Part shown: positions 51,357 to 61,500 of the stretch, one piece after another
Layout of the letters: every line of letters begins with the position of its first letter
How positions within the stretch are numbered: position 1 is the stretch's first letter
Assembly: GCA_964607765.1 (NCBI GenBank)
Contig: CAZSNT010000025.1
Span: 1-64,000 of the forward strand
DNA from: CAZSNT01 sp964607765
GTDB taxonomy: Bacteria > Verrucomicrobiota > Lentisphaeria > Oligosphaerales > JABHEG01
Length of the DNA: 64,000 nucleotides
Reading direction: 5' to 3'
Position numbers and translations under genes: made by a program
Notes under the pieces: generated by a model
The model's input: only the letters and a program-made list of their open reading frames with translations
What the model was told of the DNA's origin: nothing
Database searches by the model: none

Positions 51357-52487
51357 ATGCTCTCGGAACATCCCCAACTCCCTCAATGCGTTTTGCGCGC
51401 ACTGCCCTCCCTGCTCCTCGTTGTGGACAGCGACGGCAATGTCTCGCTGTCGAGCCGCGACACGTTTGCACTGGCCGGAGCAGAGATAGCCAGCCCTGTT
51501 GGACGCGCCTTGACGGATGTCCTGCCCCCGGCCCTCGTCGCCGCGGCTGAGTTGCCGGCTGTTCTGGAACGGGCCGCAGCCGGGGAAACGGTGGTCGTGG
51601 AGAACGTCAGAGTCACCACGGCGCCAAGATGTGTGTGCTACATCGATGTGCGTGCCTGTCCGGTGGCGGCGGACAGCGGCGGCCAGTCGGGCCTCACGCT
51701 CATTGAGCTGAGCGACGTGACCACGCGCGTTGCGGCTGCGAACCAAGAGAAACACAGCCTGAAAATGACCTCTGTCGGGCGACTGGCCGGCGGCGTAGCC
51801 CACGATTTCAACAACCTGCTCATGGTCATCATGACGTCGGCCGAGTTTGCCAAGGAAGACCTGCCCGGGGACAGCGCTGCGGCCGAAGACCTGGCCGACA
51901 TCCTCGCAGCCGCCGAACGTGCGTCCGGCCTGACCCGGCAGCTGCTCGCTTTCTCACGGCGCCAGCCGCTGCAGACGTTCGTACTCAACCTGAACCTGCT
52001 CATCGACGAAGCGCAGGACGATCTGCGGCAGCGGCTCGGCGACGAGATTGAGCTGGCGTTCGAGCCGGATCCTCTCCTGGCAGCCGTCACGGCGGATGCC
52101 GAGCAGATAGAGGAAGTGCTGCTGACGTTGGCGGACAACGCGCGCGAAGCGATCCGCGAGACGGGCTGTCTCACGATCCGCACAGCAAACGCGACGCTGG
52201 GTGCAGGAGACGCCTACCGCGTACTCGAAGGCTCTGAGATGGTGCCCGGCGAGTACGTGGAACTCGCCGTCACGGACACGGGCCGGGGTATGGATGAGAC
52301 GGTCATACCGCACATCTTCGAGCCCTTCTTCACGACCAAAGAGAAGGGCAAGGGTCCCGGGTTGGGGCTGGCCACGGTGTACGGCATCGTCCGGCAACAC
52401 AAAGGCTACATTGCCGTGGACAGTGAGCCGGACCAGGGCACCACAATCCAGATCTTCCTGCCCCAGGCAAAGGACGCGGTTGGTTGA
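51357..52487 (+). CDS. PAS-containing histidine kinase, NtrB-like
   Basis: 376 residues. A PAS-like sensor (about 10-110; LPSLLLVVDSDGNVSLSSRD) precedes a dimerisation/phospho-acceptor domain with GRLAGGVAHDFNNLLMVIM (His near residue 150). The HATPase domain has TLADNAREAIRETGCL, DTGRGMDETVIPHIFEPFFT and KGPGLGLATVYGIV. No membrane helix, so it is a cytoplasmic sensor. No response regulator is adjacent. ATG at 51357 with GGGG 8 bases before it; about 100 bases separate it from the ClpX-like gene. Confidence 0.88.
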   Translation: MLSEHPQLPQCVLRALPSLLLVVDSDGNVSLSSRDTFALAGAEIASPVGRALTDVLPPALVAAAELPAVLERAAAGETVVVENVRVTTAPRCVCYIDVRACPVAADSGGQSGLTLIELSDVTTRVAAANQEKHSLKMTSVGRLAGGVAHDFNNLLMVIMTSAEFAKEDLPGDSAAAEDLADILAAAERASGLTRQLLAFSRRQPLQTFVLNLNLLIDEAQDDLRQRLGDEIELAFEPDPLLAAVTADAEQIEEVLLTLADNAREAIRETGCLTIRTANATLGAGDAYRVLEGSEMVPGEYVELAVTDTGRGMDETVIPHIFEPFFTTKEKGKGPGLGLATVYGIVRQHKGYIAVDSEPDQGTTIQIFLPQAKDAVG

Positions 52488-52552
52488 CGTCCCGCGGCCG
52501 GCGTTGCACGTAACACTGCTCAGAACCGTCTTCGACGTCGATCGGGTGTCTT

Positions 52553-52638
52553 CCCTGGGACCGCCGAGCACCAGCTCGGCTCCGTGCTTACTTGGGTTGG
52601 GTTCCCGGATGCCGAGCTGGTGCTCGGCGGTCCCAGGG
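52553..52638. repeat. REP-like inverted hairpin pair (family B)
   Basis: The left arm 52553-52580 and right arm 52611-52638 are perfect 28-base inverted copies with a 30-base spacer. Each arm contains the hairpin GCCGAGC-ACCA-GCTCGGC (52563-52580 on the left). The right arm with its flank is identical to 6678-6710. It sits between two convergent genes (histidine kinase and gnd) in a 269-base gap that shows no other feature; it could also act as a bidirectional terminator. Confidence 0.8.
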
Positions 52639-52756
52639 CGAGCTTGCCCGGCAGAGCCTTCCTGAGGCAATCCCCCGGATCCCTGACAGTGATCCGAAGG
52701 GGGCGGGTAGCGAAGCCATCTTGCGACTCGACACGCGTACCCGCCCCACTGACTCG

Positions 52757-54214
52757 TCACGCGACGTAGGTCGACGCTGCGGTCGTACCGCCCTTGCCTG
52801 TCCAGTTCGTGTGGAAGTACTCACCCCGCGGCTTGTCGGTACGCTCGTACGTGTGCGCCCCGAAGTAGTCGCGCTGCGCCTGCAGCAGGTTCGCGGGCAG
52901 TCGTGCGTTGCGATACCCGTCGTAGTAGGCAAGTGCGCTGCCGAACGCGGGAACCGGAATGCCGGCACCGACCGCAGTGGTCACGACCTTGCGCCAGGAA
53001 GCCTGGCAGGTGTCGATCACATCCTTGAAATACGGAGCCAACAGCAGGTTACGCAGCCCCGGGTCCGCGTCGAAAGCGTCCTTGATCTTGCCCAGGAACT
53101 GAGCGCGGATTATGCAGCCGCCGCGCCACATCAACGCGATCTCGCCGAACTTCAGGTCCCAGTCGTACTCGGCCATGGCCAGGCTCAGCAACTGGAAGCC
53201 CTGGGCGTACGAACACACCTTGCTGGCGAACAACGCACGGCGAATGTCTTCGATGAACGCCGCCCGATCGCCGTCAAATGTGATGGCCGGCCCCGTGAGC
53301 ACATCCGCCGCCGCCACGCGGTCTTCCTTGATCGCCGACAGACACCGGGCAAACACGGCCTCGGCAATCGTCGGGGCGGGCGCGCCCAGATCGAGCGCGC
53401 TCTGGCTCGTCCACTTGCCCGTGCCCTTCTGGCCCGCAGTGTCGAGTATCTTCTCCACCAGCGGCTCGTCCGTCATGGGGTCCGTGGTGCCGAGGATGTC
53501 GCGTGTGATCTCGATCAGGTAGCTGTTCAGCTCGCCGTCGTTCCACTCCATGAACACCTCGTGCATCTCCGGCGCGGTCATGCCCAGCACATGCTTCATC
53601 AGGAAATAGGCTTCGCAGATCATCTGCATATCGCCGTACTCGATGCCGTTGTGCACCATCTTCACGTAGTGCCCCGCGCCATCGCTGCCCACCCAGTCGC
53701 AACACGGACTGCCGTCCGCCACCTTCGCGGAAATGGCCTGCAGGATCGGCTTGACCGGCGCCCATGCTGCCGGCGAACCGCCCGGCATGATGCTCGGACC
53801 GTTGAGCGCGCCTTCCTCGCCGCCCGAAACGCCCGTACCGATGTACAACAGCCCCTTCTCCTCCAGATACTTCGTCCGCCGGATGGTGTCGGGAAAGTGG
53901 CTGTTGCCGCCATCGATGACGATGTCGCCCGGTTCCAGGCACGGAATGACCTGCTCGATGAACGCGTCCACTGCTGCGCCGGCCTTCACCATCAGCATGA
54001 CCTTGCGGGGACGCGCCAGGCTCTCGCAGAACTCCTCGACACTGTGACAACCGATGATGTTCTTGCCGCTGCCACGACCGGTCACGAACGCGTCCACCTT
54101 GGACACGGTGCGGTTGTAACAGGATACCGTGAACCCCTTGCTCTCCATGTTCAGAATCAAATTCTCACCCATCACGGCGAGTCCGACAACACCGATGTCA
54201 CCCTTGTCTGCCAT
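52757..54214 (-). CDS. gnd: 6-phosphogluconate dehydrogenase, decarboxylating
   Basis: About 485 residues, full length. Converts 6-phosphogluconate to ribulose 5-phosphate and CO2 with reduction of NADP. Seen: the N-terminal Rossmann motif IGVVGLAVMGENLILNMESK, the Arg of the NADP loop CYNRTVSKVD, VMLMVKAGAAVDAFIEQ, YIGTGVSGGEEGALNGPSIM, and KMVHNGIEYGDMQMICEAYF with catalytic Lys and Asn. QKGTGKWTSQSALDLGAPAP follows, and RGEYFHTNWTGKGG at the C-terminus is diagnostic. ATG at 54214 with GGGAG 8 bases upstream. Confidence 0.97.
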   Translation of the reverse strand: MADKGDIGVVGLAVMGENLILNMESKGFTVSCYNRTVSKVDAFVTGRGSGKNIIGCHSVEEFCESLARPRKVMLMVKAGAAVDAFIEQVIPCLEPGDIVIDGGNSHFPDTIRRTKYLEEKGLLYIGTGVSGGEEGALNGPSIMPGGSPAAWAPVKPILQAISAKVADGSPCCDWVGSDGAGHYVKMVHNGIEYGDMQMICEAYFLMKHVLGMTAPEMHEVFMEWNDGELNSYLIEITRDILGTTDPMTDEPLVEKILDTAGQKGTGKWTSQSALDLGAPAPTIAEAVFARCLSAIKEDRVAAADVLTGPAITFDGDRAAFIEDIRRALFASKVCSYAQGFQLLSLAMAEYDWDLKFGEIALMWRGGCIIRAQFLGKIKDAFDADPGLRNLLLAPYFKDVIDTCQASWRKVVTTAVGAGIPVPAFGSALAYYDGYRNARLPANLLQAQRDYFGAHTYERTDKPRGEYFHTNWTGKGGTTAASTYVA

Positions 54215-54403
54215 TGATATGCTCCCTGCTCGTTCCACAAGACCGTAACCGGATTACTGCTCCATCAGCTTGATCAGAAGACAGCGGTAAATGTAGCCAC
54301 GCGCGCGGCAAAGGCAATCGCCACGGCGCACGCGGAATAGAGAAGGCCCGCTTGTGGCAGAGGCACATCGTACTCCCCCCAGGTCGCGCGTGGCCCTGCG
54401 GCC

Positions 54404-54510
54404 CCACCCACCTGGCGTGGGTGGTGAGCGAGATGGATCCGGCGCGGAGAGATGACAGCGCCGATCGCCGGCGGGACCAATCTCGCTCACCCACGGCGCG
54501 AGGCCGTGGG
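54404..54510. repeat. REP-like inverted hairpin pair (family C)
   Basis: First hairpin CCACCCA/TGGGTGG (54404-54410 with 54418-54424). Next comes the 10-base arm TGAGCGAGAT (54425-54434), a spacer, and its perfect complement ATCTCGCTCA (54480-54489). A second hairpin CCCACGGC-GCGAG-GCCGTGGG (54490-54510) closes it. Thus two hairpins flank an inverted arm, as in families A and B but with different sequence. It lies in the 343-base gap between gnd and the zinc-ribbon membrane gene, which otherwise shows nothing. Confidence 0.65.
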
Positions 54511-54557
54511 CGGCGTTCCTGCCCTTTGTCCCAGCACCGTTCCGGCCTCGCGACGGA

Positions 54558-55661
54558 TCACGCGTCTGCGGCCGGAGCAGGCTCCATGCTCTTGGCGGCC
54601 CCGCACTGCCGGCAGTTGGGCAGCAGCGAGTGGCGGATGCCGTGGCAGGAGGGGCACTCCTCGTAGAGCATCGTGCCGCACGAAGGGCAGCAGTAAGGCT
54701 CGGGCTCCGGACTGCCCTGAGCCGGAATGGCTTTGTTCACCGTGCGGCGCGTCCAATACAGGAACCGGCGCGGCCCGGTCCGGACCGGAAATTCGCAGAT
54801 CGGACACAGGAAACGCTCGTACGCCTCACGGTACTGTTTGGTCAACCACTGAACCTTCGGGAATGCGACGACGCGGATGAAGTGGATAAGCAGCCTGCCG
54901 ACCACGGCCAGCAAGACCAGGATCAACACGTACTTGAAGTAACGCTTCGGGAAATACTCGTGGGCGACCAACCCGACCTTCAGCAGGACTGCGCCGCCAT
55001 AGGCGAAGACCAACGGCGAATAGATGCTCGACCGCTTCCGGCGCACCAGCCAGCCGCCGACCGCGAGGAGCGGGACCAGGACAGCCAGCTTGAGGAAGGC
55101 CAAGCGGATTCGATGCCGTTCGGCCAGTCTGTTGTACTCATCCCGCGCCGGCCGGCGCTGCTGGTCGATCTGTTTGTCTACACCAGCCTTCTCCGCCTCC
55201 AGACGACGCTTCTCCTCGGCATACTCCGAGAGTTCAGTGTTCAGAGCGTGGTAACGCTTCTGGCTCTCGAGGAAGTGCTTCAGACTCTCGGCAAGCGTGC
55301 CTTGGTCCGCCTCGGGAAGCGACACCGACTTCTGCACGGTCAGCTTCTGCAGTTCGATTAGCTGGCCGATCGTTTTCTGCAGATTGCGCGAGCTGTCGCC
55401 CGCGATCTTCATGCGCTCACGCTGAGCGGTCATGGTCCGGCCGAGCCTGGCAATCTGGCTCTGAAGCGACTTCTGCGTGGCCACCAGTTCCTGCTCGACG
55501 TACTCGCGCTCTATCGCCGAGTACTGCGGGCCGCGGATGGAGCCGATGTCATCCACCAGGAATCCCAGAACCCAAAACACGAGCAGGGCAAAAACAAGCG
55601 TGAACAGCCGAATGGCCATCCGGTTGATCCACGGTCCCTTCGGTCCCTTGGTCTGTGCCAT
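54558..55661 (-). CDS. Membrane coiled-coil protein with C-terminal zinc-ribbon modules
   Basis: About 367 residues. An N-terminal membrane helix (LFTLVFALLVFWVLGFLVDD) is followed by a coiled-coil region (about 50-190: EYVEQELVATQKSLQSQIAR, TELSEYAEEKRRLEAEKAGV). Then come about three more helices near 200-275 (LAVLVPLLAVGGWLV, YVLILVLLAVVGRLLI). The C-terminus holds CxxC pairs (CPIC, CPSC, CPSC, CRQC) separated by short loops, suggesting two zinc ribbons in the cytoplasm. ATG at 55661 with GAGG 8 bases before it. Family not recognised. Topology suggests a periplasmic coiled coil connected to a zinc-binding cytoplasmic tail. Confidence 0.6.
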   Translation of the reverse strand: MAQTKGPKGPWINRMAIRLFTLVFALLVFWVLGFLVDDIGSIRGPQYSAIEREYVEQELVATQKSLQSQIARLGRTMTAQRERMKIAGDSSRNLQKTIGQLIELQKLTVQKSVSLPEADQGTLAESLKHFLESQKRYHALNTELSEYAEEKRRLEAEKAGVDKQIDQQRRPARDEYNRLAERHRIRLAFLKLAVLVPLLAVGGWLVRRKRSSIYSPLVFAYGGAVLLKVGLVAHEYFPKRYFKYVLILVLLAVVGRLLIHFIRVVAFPKVQWLTKQYREAYERFLCPICEFPVRTGPRRFLYWTRRTVNKAIPAQGSPEPEPYCCPSCGTMLYEECPSCHGIRHSLLPNCRQCGAAKSMEPAPAADA

Positions 55662-55768
55662 GGTCAGTACCTCACTGTCAGTCACACCGGAGTCCAAAAC
55701 TCACAACCCGTTGTCCAGCGTCACAGGCTCAGGGGCGAGGACGCAGAGCGAGCAGGCAGAGGAACAGG

Positions 55769-55788
55769 CATCCTGCATCCTGCATCCC
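55769..55788. repeat. Heptamer tandem repeat CATCCTG
   Basis: CATCCTG is repeated about 2.7 times just after the stop of the predicted beta-barrel gene (minus strand), in a 131-base gap. Same seven-base period as the repeats at 22744-22832. Confidence 0.55.
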
Positions 55789-55792
55789 GCAA

Positions 55793-58003
55793 CTACCGCA
55801 CCTGCTCGACGCTCCAGAGCGGATCGGTCTTGCGCGGCAGGTTCCTGGCGAACTGGATCTCGATCCGAACCTGTCCGTCAAGCCGCCTCGGCATTCCGAG
55901 CCGAATCGGGCCGGCCTCGGTCTTCCACTCCGCAACGCGGATGAAACGGCCGCTGCGGATGTCCGCGAACAGATTGGCGCTGACATCGCCCTGCTCGAAG
56001 AAATCCGTCGGTCGTCCCAGCCGGTCCATCATGGCCTTGCGCACACGCTCGAACGTCTGCATCACGTCCTCGGGCCGGCCCGTATCATCCAGCTCGATGA
56101 TCAGAGCAGCTCGAGTCAGCTTCCCGTTCTTGTGCTCGAGAGCCAAGCGCTGACGCTGGTCAATTTGTTCCAGCAGCCGCGTCTCGCAGACCAGTATGCC
56201 ACCCGAATCACTGGCCACCGCGGCGCGCGCCTCCTGCAGCCGGCGCCGGACGTCTGCCAACGACATGTCGGGAACGAACTGACGCAGCGCCAAGCCCTGC
56301 TGCCCGGCGACCGGGGCCGGCATGACCGTGGGCGCCCCGGCAGCCGCGGCGTGGGCACGACGGCGATCCGAGCTGACACCGAACGCGCAGGTCCAGAACG
56401 CACCCACACGGTAGCCGGAGGTGCTCATGGCATCCTGATCCGGATCACGGTGTTCGCTGGTGAACTGCACGCCCAACGTGTGCGGCCCCTGCGTGTAGCG
56501 GTAGTCCAGGTTGTGCGTGAATGTCTCCAGGTCTGCAGTGTCCGCCAGACGGCGATCCTGGTGGTTGTAGGCCAGGCTGTAGTTGAGGCTGTGATTGTCC
56601 CGGCGCAGATTGAGCGACAGTGTTGGGTTCACGTCGACATCCTTGCTGTTCGGGCCGTGGACGTCCCGGACCACCACGCCGGGGCTTATGCTGCCCTCCC
56701 AGCCGAGCACGGCCAGTCGGCGGTCAGCCGCCAGGTTCAGCTGCTTGGTGACCGTGTCCGACTCGTCCCGCAACTGGTTGTCCTGGTCCTGGTAGTACAG
56801 GCCGACCCGGCCGTGCCACAATTCGGTTATGGGCTTGCTCAGGTTCACGCTGACCGTCCGGGTGACCTGGTTTGTGGTGTTGTCTTCATCCTCGCTGTCC
56901 TGAACAAACGCATCCACACTGCCCGTCAGATTATCGGCCAAGCTCCCCAACAGCGGCCCGCTGAGATTGAGGCCCCCGACCTTGGTCACGAGCGGGTTGT
57001 CGGTCTCCTGCGCGTCCTTGAAGCGTTGCAGGCGCCCGCGCAGGTACAGGCCGTTCGTGAACCGCCAGCCGACGTGGGCCTCGCCGGAACGGCGGTCCGG
57101 CGTGACCACAGCGCCCTCGGGACGGTAGTTCTGGCCGTAAGACTCGAACCGCAACCGGTAGTTCAGCGGCGTCTCGCCCCGGCCACTGATCTGCACGAAC
57201 ACCGCGTTGTCGTCCTTGTCCTGTCCCTCTTCAGCGCCCCCGACGCCGTCGTGGTCGCCGGTGAAGTGGCCGAATTCGCCCTCCAGCGTCAGCCGCTCCG
57301 AGCCCAGCCGCAGCGTCTTCTCGCCCGCCAGACTCAGCACATGCTGCGTGCGGTCCAGCGTGCCGTCGTCGAGCACGGCGTCGCGGCTGTTCCGGACAGC
57401 GTTCAGGCTGAGTATACCGGCCGATTCCATGTCGATCACCCAAGACACACCGTTGGTGATGTTGTCCCGGGGCCGGAAATCGCGCCAGCTCGGTTGACTC
57501 GCGCCGGACACGAGCATGAGAGAGTGCAGCGTGTTACTCTCGCCGAACGACGGCTGCAACTCGAGCTGCAGGCCCTTCAGAGACCGCTGCAGCGTCCGGT
57601 AGCTGAAGTAGGCGTACACGTCACCCGCCTCGGCGCGGAAAGGCATGGCAACATCACCGCGCTCGTGTGACAGGTTGAGCCGCTCCGGAACGAACCCGTA
57701 GTAGCCGCTGCGGTAACGCGAGTCGTTTGCGACGCCGCTGACCTGCGCCCGCCACAAGTCATAGGTTCCCTTCCGCCGTTCCAGGCTCAACGACAGCTCG
57801 TCGTACGACTCGAGCCCCTCGAACGCGAACGTGCTCCCCGCTTCATCGCCGTGCACACTGTAGTAGTCGCTGCGCAGCGTGTTCGTGCCGTTCAGCGACC
57901 ACGTCGCCGTGTCGCCACTGTCCTGTCCATGGACGCCGGAACACAGCCCGGACACCAGCAAGGCAGCTGCCGCAAGTATCGACGCATGATGTGACTGTCT
58001 CAT
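55793..58003 (-). CDS. Predicted outer-membrane beta-barrel protein
   Basis: 736 residues. A signal peptide (ILAAAALLVSGLCSGVHG) precedes a long series of alternating amphipathic strands with tyrosines at the ends (for example GTYDLWRAQVSGVANDSRYR, PLNYRLRFESYGQNYRPEGA, RVGLYYQDQDNQLRDESDTV, LNYSLAYNHQDRRLADTADL). This is the pattern of an outer-membrane barrel of 16 or more strands. The last roughly 180 residues look like a periplasmic alpha/beta domain (SLADVRRRLQEARAAVASDS, MQTFERVRKAMMDRLGRP). Strong Shine-Dalgarno. It is third in an apparent operon with the small exported protein and the 1278-residue protein. Function unknown; export or surface display is a guess. Confidence 0.65.
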   Translation of the reverse strand: MRQSHHASILAAAALLVSGLCSGVHGQDSGDTATWSLNGTNTLRSDYYSVHGDEAGSTFAFEGLESYDELSLSLERRKGTYDLWRAQVSGVANDSRYRSGYYGFVPERLNLSHERGDVAMPFRAEAGDVYAYFSYRTLQRSLKGLQLELQPSFGESNTLHSLMLVSGASQPSWRDFRPRDNITNGVSWVIDMESAGILSLNAVRNSRDAVLDDGTLDRTQHVLSLAGEKTLRLGSERLTLEGEFGHFTGDHDGVGGAEEGQDKDDNAVFVQISGRGETPLNYRLRFESYGQNYRPEGAVVTPDRRSGEAHVGWRFTNGLYLRGRLQRFKDAQETDNPLVTKVGGLNLSGPLLGSLADNLTGSVDAFVQDSEDEDNTTNQVTRTVSVNLSKPITELWHGRVGLYYQDQDNQLRDESDTVTKQLNLAADRRLAVLGWEGSISPGVVVRDVHGPNSKDVDVNPTLSLNLRRDNHSLNYSLAYNHQDRRLADTADLETFTHNLDYRYTQGPHTLGVQFTSEHRDPDQDAMSTSGYRVGAFWTCAFGVSSDRRRAHAAAAGAPTVMPAPVAGQQGLALRQFVPDMSLADVRRRLQEARAAVASDSGGILVCETRLLEQIDQRQRLALEHKNGKLTRAALIIELDDTGRPEDVMQTFERVRKAMMDRLGRPTDFFEQGDVSANLFADIRSGRFIRVAEWKTEAGPIRLGMPRRLDGQVRIEIQFARNLPRKTDPLWSVEQVR

Positions 58004-58011
58004 GGTTGGCC

Positions 58012-58503
58012 CTACTCCCCGGGTTGCTGAGTGATTTCGAGCACGAGTTCGTTGGCGCCCTCGATCCGCTGGTGCCCGAGCTTCGCGTCGTTGAACTCAA
58101 TCTGCGTGCGCACCGTGACCGTCACGCTGCTGATCAGCAGCGCCTGGCCGTCAGGTGTTTCGCGCGTGTACTGGTTCAACGTCTGGAAGCCCTGAACGGA
58201 CAGGATCTTCAAGGCCGCGTCACGAGGCACTTCCGTGGACATCGCATCCTCGAACCGGCTCTTGTCGAACAGTTGATCGCCAAGCACCTCGCGCATGGCC
58301 GGTGTGTTCCACGAGCCAGCGACCTTCTTCACGGCCTGCACCACCAGCTCGCGCGACACAGGCTTGACCTTGGCCACCGCCTTGGCGCCTTTGGGAGCAG
58401 CCACTCTCGGCGCGCCGATCCGGTTCACTCGCCGGAACTCCGATGCACGGGCTCCGAGCGCGACCAGTAACGGAACAGTAAGCAGCAAAATCCGCCAGTT
58501 CAT
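58012..58503 (-). CDS. Small exported protein of unknown function
   Basis: 163 residues. A signal peptide (ILLLTVPLLVALGARA) precedes a basic linker (VAAPKGAKAVAKVKPVSREL). The core of about 110 residues is helix then beta strands (QALLISSVTVTVRTQIEFND, HQRIEGANELVLEITQQPGE). GGAGGA 7 bases before its ATG is among the strongest ribosome-binding sites here. It lies 12 bases after the giant exported protein gene and 8 bases before the beta-barrel gene, so the three are probably one operon and may form one envelope complex. No family recognised. Confidence 0.6.
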   Translation of the reverse strand: MNWRILLLTVPLLVALGARASEFRRVNRIGAPRVAAPKGAKAVAKVKPVSRELVVQAVKKVAGSWNTPAMREVLGDQLFDKSRFEDAMSTEVPRDAALKILSVQGFQTLNQYTRETPDGQALLISSVTVTVRTQIEFNDAKLGHQRIEGANELVLEITQQPGE

Positions 58504-58515
58504 AGCAGCTCCTCC

Positions 58516-61500
58516 TTAGTTCACCTTCGTAACCGAATTGACCGTGAGCGTACGTCCACCTTCGCCACCGGTGATGGTGACGTTGATGTCGGCGATCAGC
58601 CCCGTGTTCGCCTGCATCCGGAACGTGTGCGTCCCGTTCTGAACCGTGTACTTGATGCCGCTGACCGGGTGGAACTGCCAGATGCCGCCCACGCCTTCCA
58701 TGACCTCGATCCACGAGGTCTGGCCCTGCTGCGGCGGCGTGCTCGGCGGGCTGCGGAACCCGATCATGCTCCCGGACAGGTCCGGGAAGATCTGGCCCGC
58801 GCCGGTCTGCGGATCGATGCACACACTGATATAGCGCACTTCGGTCTGCGGGTGCATGCCCCAGTTCGTTTGCACACCGATGATACCTGTACCCAGGTTG
58901 TCCGGGTGCTGCTGCTCGTCGCCATCGTCGTCGAGCATCTCTTCGGTTGTCTCGTAGGTCTGGCCGTCCTTGTTGTTGACCGGCTCTTCCTGGTTGAACG
59001 GGTTGTTGCCGCCCAGGTTCCGCACAAACTGTACCTTCACGCCCGGGCCAGGCCCGCCGCCACCCGGCGGGCCGCCGCCCGGCGGCACGGGCCCGACAGG
59101 CGTGATGTACTTGGTGGGCGGCGGATTGGCCGGGTCGTAGATGGACAGCTCGAGGGTCTTCTTGTCGATCTGATGCCACGTACCGGCCACCTTACGCATC
59201 AGACTCCCGCTCACGTTGAAGCGCTGGCCTGCCAGTTTCGGGTCGTTGTTGACAGTGAGCGTCGAGGACGTGCTGGCCCACCACAGCTTCTTGGTGGGAA
59301 GGGTCTCGGTCGGGCTGAACGTGCCGAATGCCGGGTCCACGTGCCAGTGCGTGGCGAACTCCTTCAGATCCGTCCTGCCGTACCAGCGAATGTAGGGCTT
59401 CAGACTCCTGAGACCGGCATGCACCTTGTGGTCCTGCCCGACCATGATCTTCTTGTGATCGGGCGCGAACAGACTCAGACTCGGCGGATCCAGCACCACG
59501 CCGTCACGCCGCGGCACGTATTCTGCCACAACCTTGCCGGTGCCGTTGACCAGTTCCACCTTGTTCACGTACGACTTGGGCCCCGGCGCGGGCAGCTCGG
59601 ACACGTGCCCGCCTGTGCCCGGCTTGAGCGACGAGGTCTTCATGCCGCCCTGGCTCAAGTGCCAGCGTGCCGTGTAGTTGGAGCAGTTGGTCGGTCCGTA
59701 GACCGTCAGCCGGTAGCCCGCATTCGGTCCCTCACCCGTTTTGTTCACCACCAGTTTGTTGACGCGCACCACCAACTGGTCGTGCAACACGTCCCTGCCC
59801 AACACGATCCCGTATTGCCTGAGTGCCTTCATGTAGTCCAGCGTCATGTCGATCAGCCCGGGACCGATCGCACTCGAGGGCACATTGACCTTTCCGGCCA
59901 GCCGCGATGTTCTGAGGGCCAGTTGGTCGCCGTTCCACGTGAGGGCCGTGCGCGCGGCACCCAGCATGGATGTGTCACCGATGTGAAGCGGGAAGGTGGA
60001 CTTGCCCGCGCTATGGTACAGCGTGACACCGAACTTGCCTAAGTTGCGCTTGGATTTGTCGACCGGGAAGAACAGATCCAAGTCATGGATCGGGATTATG
60101 CCGTCGTCGACACGCGACCACTGCAGACGGGTGATCCGAGGCAGCGTCGCCCCTATTCCGCGACGTGTCGTCGCCCAAGCGACATTCTCCCCGTCTGACT
60201 TCCGCACCAGCCGCGCAACCGGCCGGAAGCCACGCGTTGCGTCGCGTTTGAAGTGGTGGTGCACGCCCGCACCGAACTTGCCCGGCGCAACGCCCGCCGG
60301 TGTGAAGCGCATTTTCGCCTCGGAAACCCACGCGCCGCCGCGACGGCTGAACCTGGTCTTCTTCGGGTAGCTGAGCCCCGGCCCAGGCTCCCTTCTGCCT
60401 GACGAATGCCACTGCACTTCATACTTGCTCATGTCCGCGCCGCCGTGTGCGGTCAGCGCGAAACTGAACTCCTCGCCAATCGGGGCACGATAGGGAAAAT
60501 CCTCCATCGGGTACCGCACGGCCAAATCTCGCTCCACCGTACTCACCGTGAAATCGAAGTTCTGCACGAAGTGAGGTGTGCCTCCTTCGTCACTCAGGCC
60601 GGCTTGGAGCCTGCCTTTGCCGGGCGTCAACCCGCTCACGCTGCACACAGACCCCCTCGGATGAATCTGCAGCACATCACTGCCGGACGTGACCTGCCAG
60701 AACGCGTTGCGCTGCGCCGAGTAGCCGTAGCGGTTGTGGCGCTGGACACGGTTCTTGCCGTCCGTGGTCAGCATGACGCTGCCTGTCAGGGAGGCGCTGG
60801 ACGGATTGCCGTTGATCCACAGATCCTCGACGTCGTTGTGGCGCGTTACGGGGTAGTCAACCACTTTGCTCACGGTGAAGGACCCGCCGGACAGACGCGT
60901 CAGCGAGCCGGTCTTCGCGGCGGTCGCTTCACGGTTGCACCCCGGACGGTTGAGAGTACGCCAGCCACGTTCCAGTAACGCGCCGGAAACTGTCGCTTTC
61001 AGCCGAGCTCGGCCCGGTCCGGTCGCCGTGACCTGCTTGGAGCCGGTACTCACCGAGATGCCGCTGCCCTCGGGCGCCACAGACACGCCATTCGGCGGCA
61101 GGTAGCCCCGCGGGGACCTGAATGTGTAGACTGACGTCTGGCGCACAACGCGCTGGCCGGATTCCAGCCTGACCGTGTACTGGCACGGCACCTGGATGTA
61201 CTCAGTGAAGCTGGCACCGTAGTCGAACCGCCCCGTACGCGGCAGCCCGGTCGTCGCGGCGGTCAGCGAGTCCGCGGCGAGGGAACCGCCACCCGACACC
61301 CACACACCGGTCGGATACAGCGTGCCCTGCACCTGCGCCATGTTGGCCGCGTTGTAGGCATTGGGGATGTCACCGTAGGTGATGCGTTCGTTCGTCCGGC
61401 GCAACTGCTGCAGTTCCTCGTCGATCGCACGCACGCGCGCCTCCAGCGGCGTCAGCTCGCCCTGCAGCTTGGTAATCTCGCCCCGACGCTTGTTCACCGC

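Noticed and set aside
52592..54217. 541-codon plus-strand frame over gnd
   Set aside because: Antisense to a diagnostic 6-phosphogluconate dehydrogenase; no motifs of its own.
58627..60042. 471-codon plus-strand frame over the giant exported protein
   Set aside because: Arg/His/Val-rich shadow without start signals.
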